Origin: Chrysophaeum taylorii
Lineage: Eukaryota > Sar > Pelagophyceae > Pelagomonadales > Pelagomonadaceae
Direction of reading: 5' to 3'
Length of the DNA stretch: 64,000 nucleotides
Assembly: GCA_029834535.1 (NCBI GenBank)
Contig: JAQMWT010000308.1
Span: 62,001 to 126,000 of the forward strand
Of this stretch, positions 54,040 to 63,997 are shown piece by piece (position 1 is the first letter of the stretch; every line of letters begins with the position of its first letter). The notes under the pieces are model-generated. The model did not search any database, was not told where the DNA came from, and saw only the letters and a list, made by a program, of their open reading frames with translations. The translations under genes and the position numbers were made by a program.

Positions 54040-55794
54040 ATGATGATGATGATGAGCCCGGCGACGACGAATAATAACTGGTTCGCGCGGGTGTTTTGCG
54101 CGGTGCCCGAGCGGCGCGAAGGCGTGGAGGGGTACGTGAAGTGGGGCGGCGCCGGGCGGTCGGTGGCGTCGCCCGCGTTCGCCAGGCTGAGCGGGTCGAA
54201 GCTCGAGGTGGATGGCAAGGTATATAAGGTGAAGAGCGCGCGGTCGGGGGACAACGTGGAGCGCGCTGACGTGGTTTTCGAGTGCGAGGAGGGGGAGGTG
54301 CGGCTGTGGCTGGGGGACCGCCTCCGGTGGGCGCGGGCGATCGAGAGCTTGGCGGAGGAGGGCGTAGAGTTTCCGGCGCGAAGACGGGGACCGCACCGCG
54401 GCGCGGAAGCTTCGGCCCTCACCGATTCCGAAATCGAAGAGCTCGGCGCCCGCCTCGAGGAACCTGTGGGCTGGTACTCGGCGATCGATGCCGTGACGGG
54501 GCGCGAGTACTTTTACTCCCCGATTACGGGGGAATCGAGGTGGCGGCCTCCGTTGGACGAAGAGGGTTTCGTCGAAGCTTGGGCCGACGTTTCCGAGGAT
54601 AAAATCGTCGAGGTCGAATTGTTTTTGCAGAAGAAAGACGGTCCGTTGAAGGATGTGTTTTTGAAGCTATTGGAGTGTCCGATCGTCAAGATACCGAAAG
54701 ATTTTCCGGAATTGATGATCGTATCGTCGCCCGACGCGGAAGAATCGAAGCGGAGGATTGCGGTCGGGTTGGCCGAAATGGATCGCATCGCCCACCCCGA
54801 CCGCATCCTGCACTCGCTTCTCGAAACGTCGGACTTCCGGGAACTTCCGTGGGACGTGTCGGATTTGCGAAGGCAAATTTTGGCGCGACTCGGACACGCG
54901 CTGACGTCGCCTTTGGTTCGCCGCAAGTTAAGGCAGGTTTTGGGCTTGATCCCGCGGCGCACGTTGTTCGCGCTCTCGAAGGTCGTTTCCCTCGAACGCG
55001 TGGTCTCGTTTGTGGCGAAGAGGCTGCCTTTTTTTGCCGAGAACTACTTGTTGCGCAGCAACGTGTCGGCGGCGTCGAGGGCGAGAGACGAGTGCGTTCG
55101 GATCGGCGACCGAGAGCGGGCGAAAGCGCTCGATTCGTACGTCGAGAGATCGCAGAAAGTGGTCGAAACCTTCGCCAATCCCCTGTACCAAGACCTCGTG
55201 TGCGCCGTCTACCCCCAGCTCTTTACGTTCGAAACTTTGGACTTGGCGTTGGAATCCGTGTCGCGCGCCCTTTCGATATTCGAAGACGAAGACGAAGATA
55301 TGTTCTCGAGGCTGCGGTGTCTCGACGACGAATTAGGACGCCTGATGGACTCGCTCCTGGGCGTCGCCTCGAACCTCGCCCTCACCCACTACCACGACTT
55401 CAGAGAAACACTCTGGTGGCTGAACGATATCACGAATTCTGGTCACCAGCCAGAAGAAGACGAGCCGGAATTCAGAGGCCCCCTCCTCGGTTACCTCCGC
55501 ATCGCGCACACCCACCACGACGTCTTGAAAGCCAGGGGCTTCGTCCAGATCGCCCCCGTAGTCTGGGCGAAACCGGGCGTGCCAGCGATCACCAACCTCA
55601 GGCTGCTGTCCCCCACCGGAAACAACAACACCCGAGGAGAAGAAGAAGAAGAAGAAGAAGACCTGTACGACGACTGGTACTACGCCGGCCGCCTTGGGGG
55701 CTTCCCTGGAACGTCCCTCTTCTACCAACGGTCCTCCTCCGAGAAGCCCCTCTCCATCCAAGACGCGACCGACTTTTTTCTGAATTCGAACTAG
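54040..55794 (+). CDS. WW-domain protein with N-terminal PH-like region
   Basis: The intact frame gives 584 residues from the first of five Mets (MMMMMSPATTNNNWF); the frame also extends to a Met at 53977. Residues about 10-110 (WFARVFCAVPERREGVEGYV, VYKVKSARSGDNVERADVVF, RLWLGDRLRWARAIESL) have the strand and final-helix pattern of a pleckstrin-homology fold. A WW domain follows at about 143-172 (GWYSAIDAVTGREYFYSPIT then GESRWRPP), with both signature Trp residues and the Tyr-Phe-Tyr strand. WW domains bind proline-rich peptides. The remaining ~400 residues are helical (LRRQILARLGHALTSPLV, FANPLYQDLVCAVYPQLF) and unassigned. An acidic run (RGEEEEEEEDLYDDW) precedes the end. A signalling or membrane-adaptor role is an inference. 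Confidence 0.75.
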   Translation: MMMMMSPATTNNNWFARVFCAVPERREGVEGYVKWGGAGRSVASPAFARLSGSKLEVDGKVYKVKSARSGDNVERADVVFECEEGEVRLWLGDRLRWARAIESLAEEGVEFPARRRGPHRGAEASALTDSEIEELGARLEEPVGWYSAIDAVTGREYFYSPITGESRWRPPLDEEGFVEAWADVSEDKIVEVELFLQKKDGPLKDVFLKLLECPIVKIPKDFPELMIVSSPDAEESKRRIAVGLAEMDRIAHPDRILHSLLETSDFRELPWDVSDLRRQILARLGHALTSPLVRRKLRQVLGLIPRRTLFALSKVVSLERVVSFVAKRLPFFAENYLLRSNVSAASRARDECVRIGDRERAKALDSYVERSQKVVETFANPLYQDLVCAVYPQLFTFETLDLALESVSRALSIFEDEDEDMFSRLRCLDDELGRLMDSLLGVASNLALTHYHDFRETLWWLNDITNSGHQPEEDEPEFRGPLLGYLRIAHTHHDVLKARGFVQIAPVVWAKPGVPAITNLRLLSPTGNNNTRGEEEEEEEDLYDDWYYAGRLGGFPGTSLFYQRSSSEKPLSIQDATDFFLNSN

Positions 55795-55799
55795 TTTTC

Positions 55800-56000
55800 G
55801 CGATTTAATAATAAATAACACTACTGGTTTGAAAAAAGTTCGGTCTTGTGGCCATTCGACTGGACAGTTGGTTCTTTCGCCCGGTTTGTTTTTGTTTCTA
55901 ATTCAATGGTTATGTTTTTCTTTAACGACGATTCAATCGCAACGCCCCGCACCTTGGAACACACCATCCGCTGTTTTTATACCATGCCTGCCTCCGAGTC
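55800..56000. other. 3' flank of the WW gene
   Basis: AT-rich sequence with AATAATAAATAA just after the stop codon, plausibly the polyadenylation region. Confidence 0.35.
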
Positions 56001-56004
56001 TTAA

Positions 56005-57310
56005 TTTATTTATATACCATGTGGATGGCGAGATCACCGCTACTGCCGTCGCATGTGGCTACTTCCCGCCCTCGCCCTACACTCCGGGCAGGCCCCAGCC
56101 TCAGATATTGGACTGTTCCCATCAAAAAAACCCGCAGTCTTCAAACCATACGCTTCCCTGGATGTTCGTTCCCAAGGGCACCGCCTTTCTGGTTGTCGCC
56201 TACACCACCTCCTTGGTCGCTGCTCACACCTGCTCGCGCCCGTCCACTTGGGGTCCACTACGTGAATCGTTCGCATCCCGGCTTTGCTGCGATCGACTCA
56301 CGATGGCCAATTTTTACTCTCGATGCTCGATGACATGACATGACCCCAAGGGACTCATTATGTCCAAAGCACGTCCCAATTACGCGGACGGACACTATGT
56401 CGGGCCAGACATCGGAGACGCGCGCTTCAGAAAAGCACCACCAAATCTTACTCGGTCGCTGGCTCGTACCCAACCAACACGAGCTACTCCAACGCCTTGT
56501 TGCTGATCTCTCCAGACGACCCTCAACGAAATCGCAAAGTTTGGACACCACTCGGTAAACCCGGAACTGCTCCGCCTGTTCCAACAGCACCTGCCGTACT
56601 TCAAGTTTAAGGCCAGAAGACGCCTAGCGTCCCGCACCACGTGCTGCAGGCAAAGTACAGCGCTGTCCTCGCACTCCACGAATCGCACCACCACGCGAAC
56701 TTTCACATCGAACGGGCAACAATACGCATCCCCAGCCCCGGACACATCACCCGGGTTGCAGACTTCTTCGTGAGCATCTCCAGTCGTCTCTTAGCAGACA
56801 GAGGAGGACCTCAACCTCACCTCCTTCAATGCCATAGCAGATGTGATGCGATCCGCAAACCAAGCAAATCGAATAATCTCGAGACGGTTCATGCAGAGGC
56901 AACCGTTGCTAAAATCCGAGTCGAACACGAGCGACCCGCCTCCCCCCAGCGCTTCGACCGTTGCAGTGCCTCCCTCGCACAAGCCCGGCACCATTCAGCA
57001 CGCCAAAAGAGTGCTTTTGGTCGGTCACTCGCTGGCACCGCATACATCACCAGAAATTCTTCGCCGCACGATTGCCGCCAATGATGTAACGAATCTCCGT
57101 CCAGGTGATGATCGGTATCTGCAAGACTGCAGCGAATGCAAGCGCTGCCACATCGCATGTGAGCTTCAGTCACAAGAACAATTCCTGGTATAGCACAGGA
57201 GGATGAACTGTAGCCTATGCTCCTGGCCAACACCTCCACATGGATGTCTCGTACCCGAGCATCAGCAAATGCTATGGTGGATTTCGTTACATCGTGCATT
57301 TCGTGCGTAT
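56005..57310 (+). pseudogene. Second copia-like remnant (pre-integrase / integrase)
   Basis: The plus strand reads VLLVGHSLAPHTSPEILRRT, then DCSECKRCHIACEL and, after a frameshift, APGQHLHMDVSYPSISKCYG with GFRYIVHFVRIIYLST. The order fits the copia zinc-binding H-H-C-C region followed by the first integrase Asp (L-H-M-D-V) and the G-x-R-Y strand. Upstream pieces such as NPELLRLFQQHLPYFKFKAR could be gag. Several stops and frameshifts break it and no LTRs are visible. Confidence 0.45.
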
Positions 57311-57319
57311 TATTTATCT

Positions 57320-58775
57320 CAGCACACAAGTGGGTAGCAGCGGAGGTTGGATCTGGTTCTTTGTGCTCGTCGTCATCTTCTTCAGGTTAGTCATCCGGGT
57401 CGTCATCTTGAGCCTCGGCCTCATTTTGCGATTCCTGTCTTGCTTCCGGCATTTTTTGCTGTTCGTTGATAGCTGGGAGCGGGTCCTCTTGCCGTGCCTC
57501 TGTTGGGATCTGTGCGAGTGCTTTGATCCGTTCGATCTCCTTGTTGACTGGCACGTCTGCATCATCAACGCGGAAGTCAAGTCGTTTGAGGTGAAGATTT
57601 TTCCATATCGCCCCTGATATGCATGTACGAGCAGAAAAGGGACCTATGAACATCACGGATAAAAAATCGGTCCGTTCCGGGGAGGTTCGGGGGAGATAGT
57701 TGTTACTATGAAAAAGTAAGAGACGCTGGAGGGTTTCGGCTCGTGACTTTGAGGGTAACACACAAAGGTGAAAATAACGTAAACGACATCACCGTCGTCG
57801 ACTTCGCCACGACAGCGCGAATCCTTGTATGCCAGGTAACAAGTTCCGCAAAAATGGGCTGAGCTGAAGTCTTTATTATTAAGCCAGTCGCGTGGTGCCG
57901 TGCGATGCTCTCTTCTAATCCCCGTTGATCGTCGCCACGGCCGCGTCCTCGCGCTCAACCTTTGGGTGGCAGCGATGCCCGCCTCAGCTTCCTCGCGGTC
58001 GCGGTTGGTGCCGGCCAAAACGTAACCTCAGCAGGCGTAGCCGTTTGAACTCAGGGTGCGACACGACCGCCGGCGGCGTTCGCGCTCTTCGTTCGTACTC
58101 AACTTTTTTTACGCGACCAAACTCCACTCTTCGACGACCAAACAACACATTTTGGTGACTACAATTACTTACGGAGTTCCGTGTCATATTTATGAACTCC
58201 CAGGCACAAAATCGACGAGGGAAACAAAAAAAAGAAAGCAAGAACGCAAAGTCGGTGGAAGCAAGACGAGAGAGAGTACGCGAGCGAGAATGAGAGCAAA
58301 ATGGAGAAGAGGGTGAAGAAAGTTACGAGAAGGGGTGACGCGAGAAGAGTTCAAGAAGGGAAAAGGAAAGACGCAGGGAGAGTAGCGCGTGGCTCTGAAG
58401 AAATACACGAGAAGAAGACGACGCTAAGGAGAGAGTCGCAGCAGCACTCGATGCCAGACCTCCTTCCTTTGGTCCGCAGCCAAATTTATGTCGCGAGTAC
58501 ACAGGGTAAGCAATAACCACACGTCATCAACAGCACCAACAAGGATGTTTGTCAACAACAAACAAACTCCGCCGGCAAACGTACTACCAAGTTATGAGCA
58601 GAGCATCGGTGACATAAGCGGATATCATACGAACGTCGCGTCCGTAAATCAAGCGTAAGGGAAGTTTGGAGAGACAAGATACAATGTTGGTGACCCGACC
58701 AGTTCAGACAATTTGCGGTTTCAACAAACGTAGCGACCCTTGGTTTGCGTAGAACGCGCCGGAATAAGGCCGCGC
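57320..58775. other. No recognisable gene
   Basis: A minus frame at 57387-57761 has an acidic Glu/Asp/Gln-rich tail and could belong to the neighbouring retroelement. An A/G-rich patch lies at 58210-58440. Nothing else is supported. Confidence 0.3.
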
Positions 58776-58779
58776 GGAC

Positions 58780-59716
58780 TCAGAGAGAGATCTCCTTTCC
58801 TGTCTTTTCGGCGACAGCGCGAAGGCGTTGCTTTACTTGTTCGCTGAGATTGTTGTACCTGACGTCGTGTCTTTTGAGCAGCAAAAAATAAGAGTATTGA
58901 AATAAACGAGGAATAATGCGCGACGCCGCGTGACGTGAGATCGAGCGTCTGGAGCGACGTGTTCTTCTCGAGGGCTTCAGCGAGGCGTGCCGCGCCCTCG
59001 GCGCCGATACTGTTGTGCCTACGAAATTTATTTCCTTGGTAAAGTGAAATCGGGGATTTTGTTGGAAAAGTCTGTTCAGAAAACAAATAAATCTTTCGGT
59101 CATCACGGGAAACGCGCCGGAGATCGAGCGTCTGGAGCGACGTGTTCTTCTCGAGGACCGCTGCGAGGCGTGCCGCGCCCTCGGCGCCGATACTGTTGTG
59201 CCTACGAAATTTCGTCCGTAAAATCGAGGGAAAAGTCTGTTCAGAAAACAAAAAAATCGATCGATCCTCGCGAAAAAACGTCGACGGGAAACGCACGAGA
59301 GATAGAGCCTCTGGAGCGACGTGCTATTCTCGAGTGCTTCAGCGAGGCGTGCCACCTCGTCGCTCCTGATTCGGCTCCAACTGCGCCAAAAGTCAACCCG
59401 CAAAATACACTCCAGCCACAAAGTCGCAACAAAATTCGCACTGAAGATTGAGCTCTCTCAACTCGCGATCGTTCGTTTCGAGGCGCTCGAGGACCCGCCG
59501 CCAGTACATACCGCAATTTTCGATGATGCGCTGGCTCGCTCCGTGACTCGGCAGCGATTTCCCCTTGTCGCGCAGTTTCTCGACGATGGAGGCGACAGGC
59601 TCGACGACAGGCTGTTTTGTCGCCGCCTCGATTGTGACTTCTCGTGCCGGTCGCTTGGCCGCACGCTCCCGGTCATTCCCTGTCTCTGCTTCGCGCTTGC
59701 GCCCCCCGGAGTCCAT
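58780..59716 (-). CDS. Leucine-rich repeat (RNI/NLRC3-like) protein, five exons, one LRR per exon
   Basis: The model is complement(58780-58858, 58935-59018, 59118-59201, 59297-59380, 59442-59716), 201 residues. Exon 1 gives a charged N-terminus (MDSGGRKREAETGNDRERAA) and ends RELRELNL. Exons 2-4 are each exactly 84 nt and each encode one 28-residue LRR (for example HNSIGAEGAARLAEALEKNT then SLQTLDL). Exon 5 ends with YNNLSEQVKQRLRAVAEK and KEISL. All four introns (61, 95, 99 and 76 nt) are in phase 2. Three start GT and the third (59019-59117) starts GC, and all end AG. Without splicing, the frame runs through introns that themselves look alike. LRR proteins of this type bind other proteins; the partner is unknown. 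A Helitron begins 3 bp upstream of the ATG. Confidence 0.82.
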
Positions 59717-59719
59717 CAA

Positions 59720-60762
59720 TCCTAACTACTAATCGACAGATGTTTGTTTGTTTGTTTGTTTGTCCCTCGATTTAGGGTAAGGATCACGTAGGCGCGAGAG
59801 TAAGGATCAGGTAGGCGCGAGAGCCAGACAGTGATCCTCCAAGCCGTCTACGGCGACCTCGCAGACTATTTCCACGACCCGCGGCGGCGCTTTCAGCCAG
59901 CGCGCCATTCTCACGCCCCGTCGAAACGATGTTGTCGATGCTGACAACGCCGCGCGCATGACCGCGGCCTTTTTTTCCCGGAGACGAGGCGTCGGAGTTC
60001 TTTTCGGCCGACTAGGCTGGGTCGGAAGCCGACGCCTCGCTCTTTACAGTCGAGTTTTCAACTCCCTGACAACCAACGGCATGCTGACTTTGATCGCGAG
60101 CTTAATGTCTTCGCAACCTCGACCCGTCGCACGGCCACTGCAACGGTACCAGATACATGATCGATCGTGTCGTTGTCACCGAGGCTCCTCCAACCTGTAT
60201 CGCTTAAGGCCCGCCGACGCCAAACGATCAACAAGAGCCAGGGCGGCCAGACGCCCCGCGAGGTCGGCGTCCTCTTGGCGAAGCCCGTCTTCTGCCACGT
60301 CCAGCTCTACGTGCCTCTCTGTCGATCGGCAACTAACCCCGAGGATATACTCATCTGGGTCGACGACTCCACCCTACCCCACACGTGCTGCGCAATACCG
60401 ATAAGCCCCCTTTCCGGCGTCTACACGCGCACTATAGGTGAACTTACTGGGACCACGTGAACTTACTTGGGTTTGAAATTGGGACTAGGTGGACTGAGTG
60501 ACCAGGTGAACAAACTGGGACTAGGTGAACATACTGGGGTTTTCAGAGTAAGGGGTTTTTAGAGTAAACTCAAAGGTTGGCGGCGCGTGCGGACCAAAGC
60601 AGCTTAGATTGGCGGCGGCGAGGGCGACGAGCTCAAAGGAGTTGGTTAGAGCTAGGTGAACTTACTGACCAGGTGAACTTATATGAAACTTACTGGGACC
60701 AGACCTGAACTTACTAGGGTTAGAGATTGGGACTAGGTGAACTTACTGGCCTGCACTTGTAT
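59720..60762 (+). mobile_element. Helitron fragment, copy 3
   Basis: It begins TCCTAACTACTAATCGACAG (preceded by A) and has a TTTG run. The helicase remnant includes VYGDLADYFHDPRRR (59840-59885), AILTPRRNDVVDAD, LRNLDPSHGHCNGTRY (about 60110-60160), DRVVVTEAPPTC and, after a frameshift, TINKSQGGQTPREVGVLL with PVFCHVQLYVPL. GTGAACTTACTGG arrays follow (60435-60750), ending ACTGGCCTGCACTTG. It is the copy in which the helicase order is clearest. The Rep/HUH domain is absent. Confidence 0.8.
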
Positions 60763-60769
60763 AGGCTAT

Positions 60770-61410
60770 GGGATAATTCACTTTCTGTGAGTATTATGCT
60801 GGTCGACGGCTCCGACTCTTGTCTGTCACGAACCCTTGATAGATGGATGATGCGTAGATGACACGCAGTTGAACTCCTCCAGTGCGTGCCTTACCCGTCT
60901 TACCAACGCGACCCAAACCCTCGTTTGGGGCTCTCCCCACCCGTCCGTAGAGTCAAAACGTTGTCTCCTGGCGCGCGCTTTCGCCCCGGAGACGTACTGC
61001 ATAACGACCCTCGGTCTACGTGTCGTCTGCCGGTGTTGAGGCTAGGAGAATGTACACTATATCTCTCCGAAGGCTGGTGCCAAACGCGTGCACCCAGAGG
61101 CGGGACGGTTCTTCATTCCTTTTACTACCACTCGACGCAACTTCAGAACCCTCAGGTTCGTTCGCCTCTCAGGCACACCCCTCATGTCCCCACACAACGC
61201 ACCAAAACCCTCAAGAAGAAGCCCCCGCACGCAACCTCTTCCTCTCATTAGCAGTCGACCTTTAAAAACCCTCAGGAAGTTGTGGGTATGGCGGCACAGA
61301 ATACAAAAAAACCTTCCCGACCCCCGGGTGACGTGACAGACAAAGGGGGTACTTACCGACTCGTCCTAGACCTCACTGAACGAGGAAAACATGGACTCGG
61401 GGTCTTCTCA
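60770..61410. other. No recognisable gene; contains a Helitron head fragment
   Basis: Only short frames are present. The stretch 61150-61262 resembles the C-rich block of the 8.5-8.75 kb Helitron derivative and ends TTAGCAGTCGACCTTTAAA, a shared 5' block in reverse orientation. Confidence 0.35.
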
Positions 61411-61910
61411 ACAAGATGGAGAGATGGTATGTGATAGCAAGAATGCTACAAGAATACTGCAAGAATGCTTCTCACAAGACAGTGTCAAGAGAGAGGTATG
61501 ATGTCACTAGGAAGATAGGGAAAGGCGTCCCGTTGAACGGGTATCAAGCCTCGAGAGAGGGAGGGTTAGCCTTAGCGGTCAGGAGTTGCCGCCACAGGAC
61601 GGACTCCCCTGGTGAGAACACGAGCTGCCCTCAGCGAGTCCGGCGAGAAGCACTAGCCTTGGCTCTGAATGAGCGTCTCGGGAACGAATCTTCTTGTAGA
61701 CACGTTCAACGACAGGTTCAGGAACGCGTCCACCACGCAAAGTGAACTTAGGAATCAACACATCGATCTCATGCGGGGCGAAGTCGGTGACACAAGGAGT
61801 GGTACTGTTGTTGACCTTGGTCTTGTCGGTGAAACTGCGACCGTCCACGTCCTTGTATTCCGGCTTTGGCTTGCGAGTAGAGAGATGTGAGGTAGGCTTG
61901 TAATAAGAAA

Positions 61911-61939
61911 CCTTGTCATGTCGTGGGGACATGACAAGG
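61911..61939. repeat. Perfect 12-bp stem inverted repeat
   Basis: Arms CCTTGTCATGTC and GACATGACAAGG surround GTGGG. The hairpin lies just downstream of the gypsy integrase stop codon (minus strand) and could be part of the element's 3' region. Confidence 0.85.
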
Positions 61940-61960
61940 TAGAAATGCAGAGCGACTCGA

Positions 61961-62764
61961 TCATTCACAAATCATAGGGTTCATAAACTTCAGCGACGTA
62001 AATGTTCTTTCGCCAATCGGACCGTTTGTTATCCGGAATCCGAAAGATAACGAACTTACCATGCTTGTAATCATCCCGAAAGGTCTCCTTGGGCTTGGGC
62101 ACAGCTCGATCGACCACTGGGGAACCATCACAGGGGTGATCTGGCTAACATGAACACAACGGCGTTCAGGAGGAGAATCAAGAGACTCAATCCTGTAAGT
62201 GGCCGGGGACAAACGTTCTAAAATAACGAATGGACCGCGCCATTCCGGTCGAAGCTTGTTCTGAAGAAAAGGAATGTAGAGCAGAACATGTGAACCTTCT
62301 TCATACTCCACATCAACATGGTCCGCATTATAGGCGAGACGTTGTTTACGAAGAGCCTTCTCACGAGCTTCGTTCACCGTGGCGGCACAGAACTTCAGCC
62401 TCTCGCGAGTCTCTGCCACAACATCGAAGCGAGTTTTCGGCAAGCGGCGGACATCAAGATCCATGATCGTGTAATCGGTTGGCAATAAAGGCTGCCGGTT
62501 AAGACGAAGCATGAAAGGTGAGATCTGAGTCCCCGGAATAAACTTGCAATTGTAGCAAAAAGCAATGTACTCCGCGAATTCGGGCCATTCCGTGATCTTG
62601 CGGTTTTGAAGGCACGCACGGAGGAAAGCCCTGATAAAGCGGCTGACCCTTTCCGCAGGATTAGCCTGAGCATGATACGGAATCGTGGTACTATACCGAA
62701 CATTGAAAAGATGACAAAACTCTTCCATCAACTTGTTGACGAACTCTTTCCAGCGTTGTGCATT
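61961..62764 (-). pseudogene. Ty3/gypsy integrase, C-terminal part
   Basis: The frame 62731-61961 (256 codons) reads FCHLFNVRYSTTIPYHAQAN and PAERVSRFIRAFLRA, which is the integrase catalytic core end with the last Glu (x-A-E-R in place of G-x-x-E-R). ISPFMLRLNRQPLLP, LRPEWRGPFVILERLSPATY and RRCVHVSQITPV follow; these are the GPY/F-type C-terminal module. Just upstream (KEFVNKLMEEF) the sequence stops at 62764, where hAT copy C begins, so the DDE core start and all of RT are missing from this side. No LTR was identified. Confidence 0.85.
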
Positions 62765-62769
62765 TACTA

Positions 62770-63997
62770 AATCAGTTTAGTAATGTAACGAACATTACTT
62801 ACCACACCTTTTGAGTAAAGTAATTCGTAAAGTAAAAGTCGAGCATTACAGCAGCCGGGTGGCGCGTAAAGTAAAGGTAAAGGCTGCTCGGGCTGAAAAT
62901 TTTTAATTTTGCCGTATTTCTCATCCAGCCGCAGCCTCGTACGGGGACGACGGAGCACAACGCAGCGGTGTGATGAGCGGACTCGCTTGCTTTTAATGGT
63001 TGATCTTCGTGGTTAATCGTATCGTCTCCTTTGTTTTCTTCGAGGGGAATGATCTCGGACTTGTACTCGAACTTCTTGAGGATGTGGCCGTACTTGTCTC
63101 GAGCCCACTTAATAAACTCCTTGTTCAAGCGCAGGGTCGCGAGCATGTCCAGCTCCTCGTCGCTCAGGAGGGTGTTGCCCTCAGTCATGACAGTGTTGGC
63201 AGCGGAGATGATGCACCCGCAGAGGCTCTCAGCTGGCAGCGCGCTGATATTGCCCTTCGAGACTCGTGCAATGTCTGGAAGGTAGCCGTACTGATGCGCT
63301 CGCAGAAGCTCTCAGCAGGCAGCGCGCCGATATTGCCGTTCGAGCCTAGTGCGATGTCTGGAAGGTAGCCGTACTCCTGGTTACCTTCTATTCGCGTGAA
63401 CAGCTTGCCGACGTTGAGCAACATCATGTCCAAGAGCTTGGAATCCTGGAGGTGTCGGAGGAATCCGAGAGGTCGTCAAGAAAGAAATTCCTTGAGCCAC
63501 TCGATGGTAAAAGCGTACTGGACCCGCTTCACGAAGACGTGTTCGAACTCCACCATGAAGTCCGGCATCGCCTCCTCCGATTAATCAGGTTGCTACTCTT
63601 CTGGCTGAGGAATGGCTTCAGCCCAGAAGTCGGGCTCGTTGTCGTCATCGTCATCTGAGTCGGACGCCGGCGCAGTCGCATGAAGCGCGTTGCCGTCCTC
63701 CTCCTCACCGTCGCAGTACCACCCTTGACCTCATTCTCCACGTTGTGGCATGCCATCGGAGGCGACTGCTCCGCTTCGGCCGGCCTGGCCGTCGCATGCG
63801 GGGTCCGTAACGCAGACATCGTCTACAAGACCCCGCGACGTCGCCCAACTCGACTCGTCCACATGGATGACGTACCCGATGTAGTACTGTCATGTAAAAA
63901 AATTAATTTTACCATCATTTTGAAACGACTGTAAAGTAATGGTAAAGTAAAGTAAAATAGGTAAAGTAAAGGAATTTCGTAATATTTTTTACTAACG
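62770..63997 (-). mobile_element. hAT-like DNA transposon, copy C, inserted in gypsy integrase
   Basis: Runs of GTAAAGTAA(AG) lie at 62815-62880 and 63930-63975. The outer ends TTTAGTAATGTAACGAA (left) and, inverted, TTAGTAAAAAATATTACGAA (right) are an imperfect terminal inverted repeat. Between them are minus-strand transposase pieces: PDFMVEFEHVFVKRVQYAF, VGKLFTRIEGNQEYGYLPDI, LPAESFCERIS and MTEGNTLLSDEELDMLATLR with LNKEFI. These align with copies A and B. An ~80-bp segment encoding the YLPDIA...CERI part is tandemly duplicated (63205-63385). At ~1.2 kb the element is internally deleted. Confidence 0.7.

Noticed and set aside
54675-55808. 377-codon plus-strand Arg-rich ORF
   Set aside because: It is a shadow in another frame of the WW-domain gene and has no domain.
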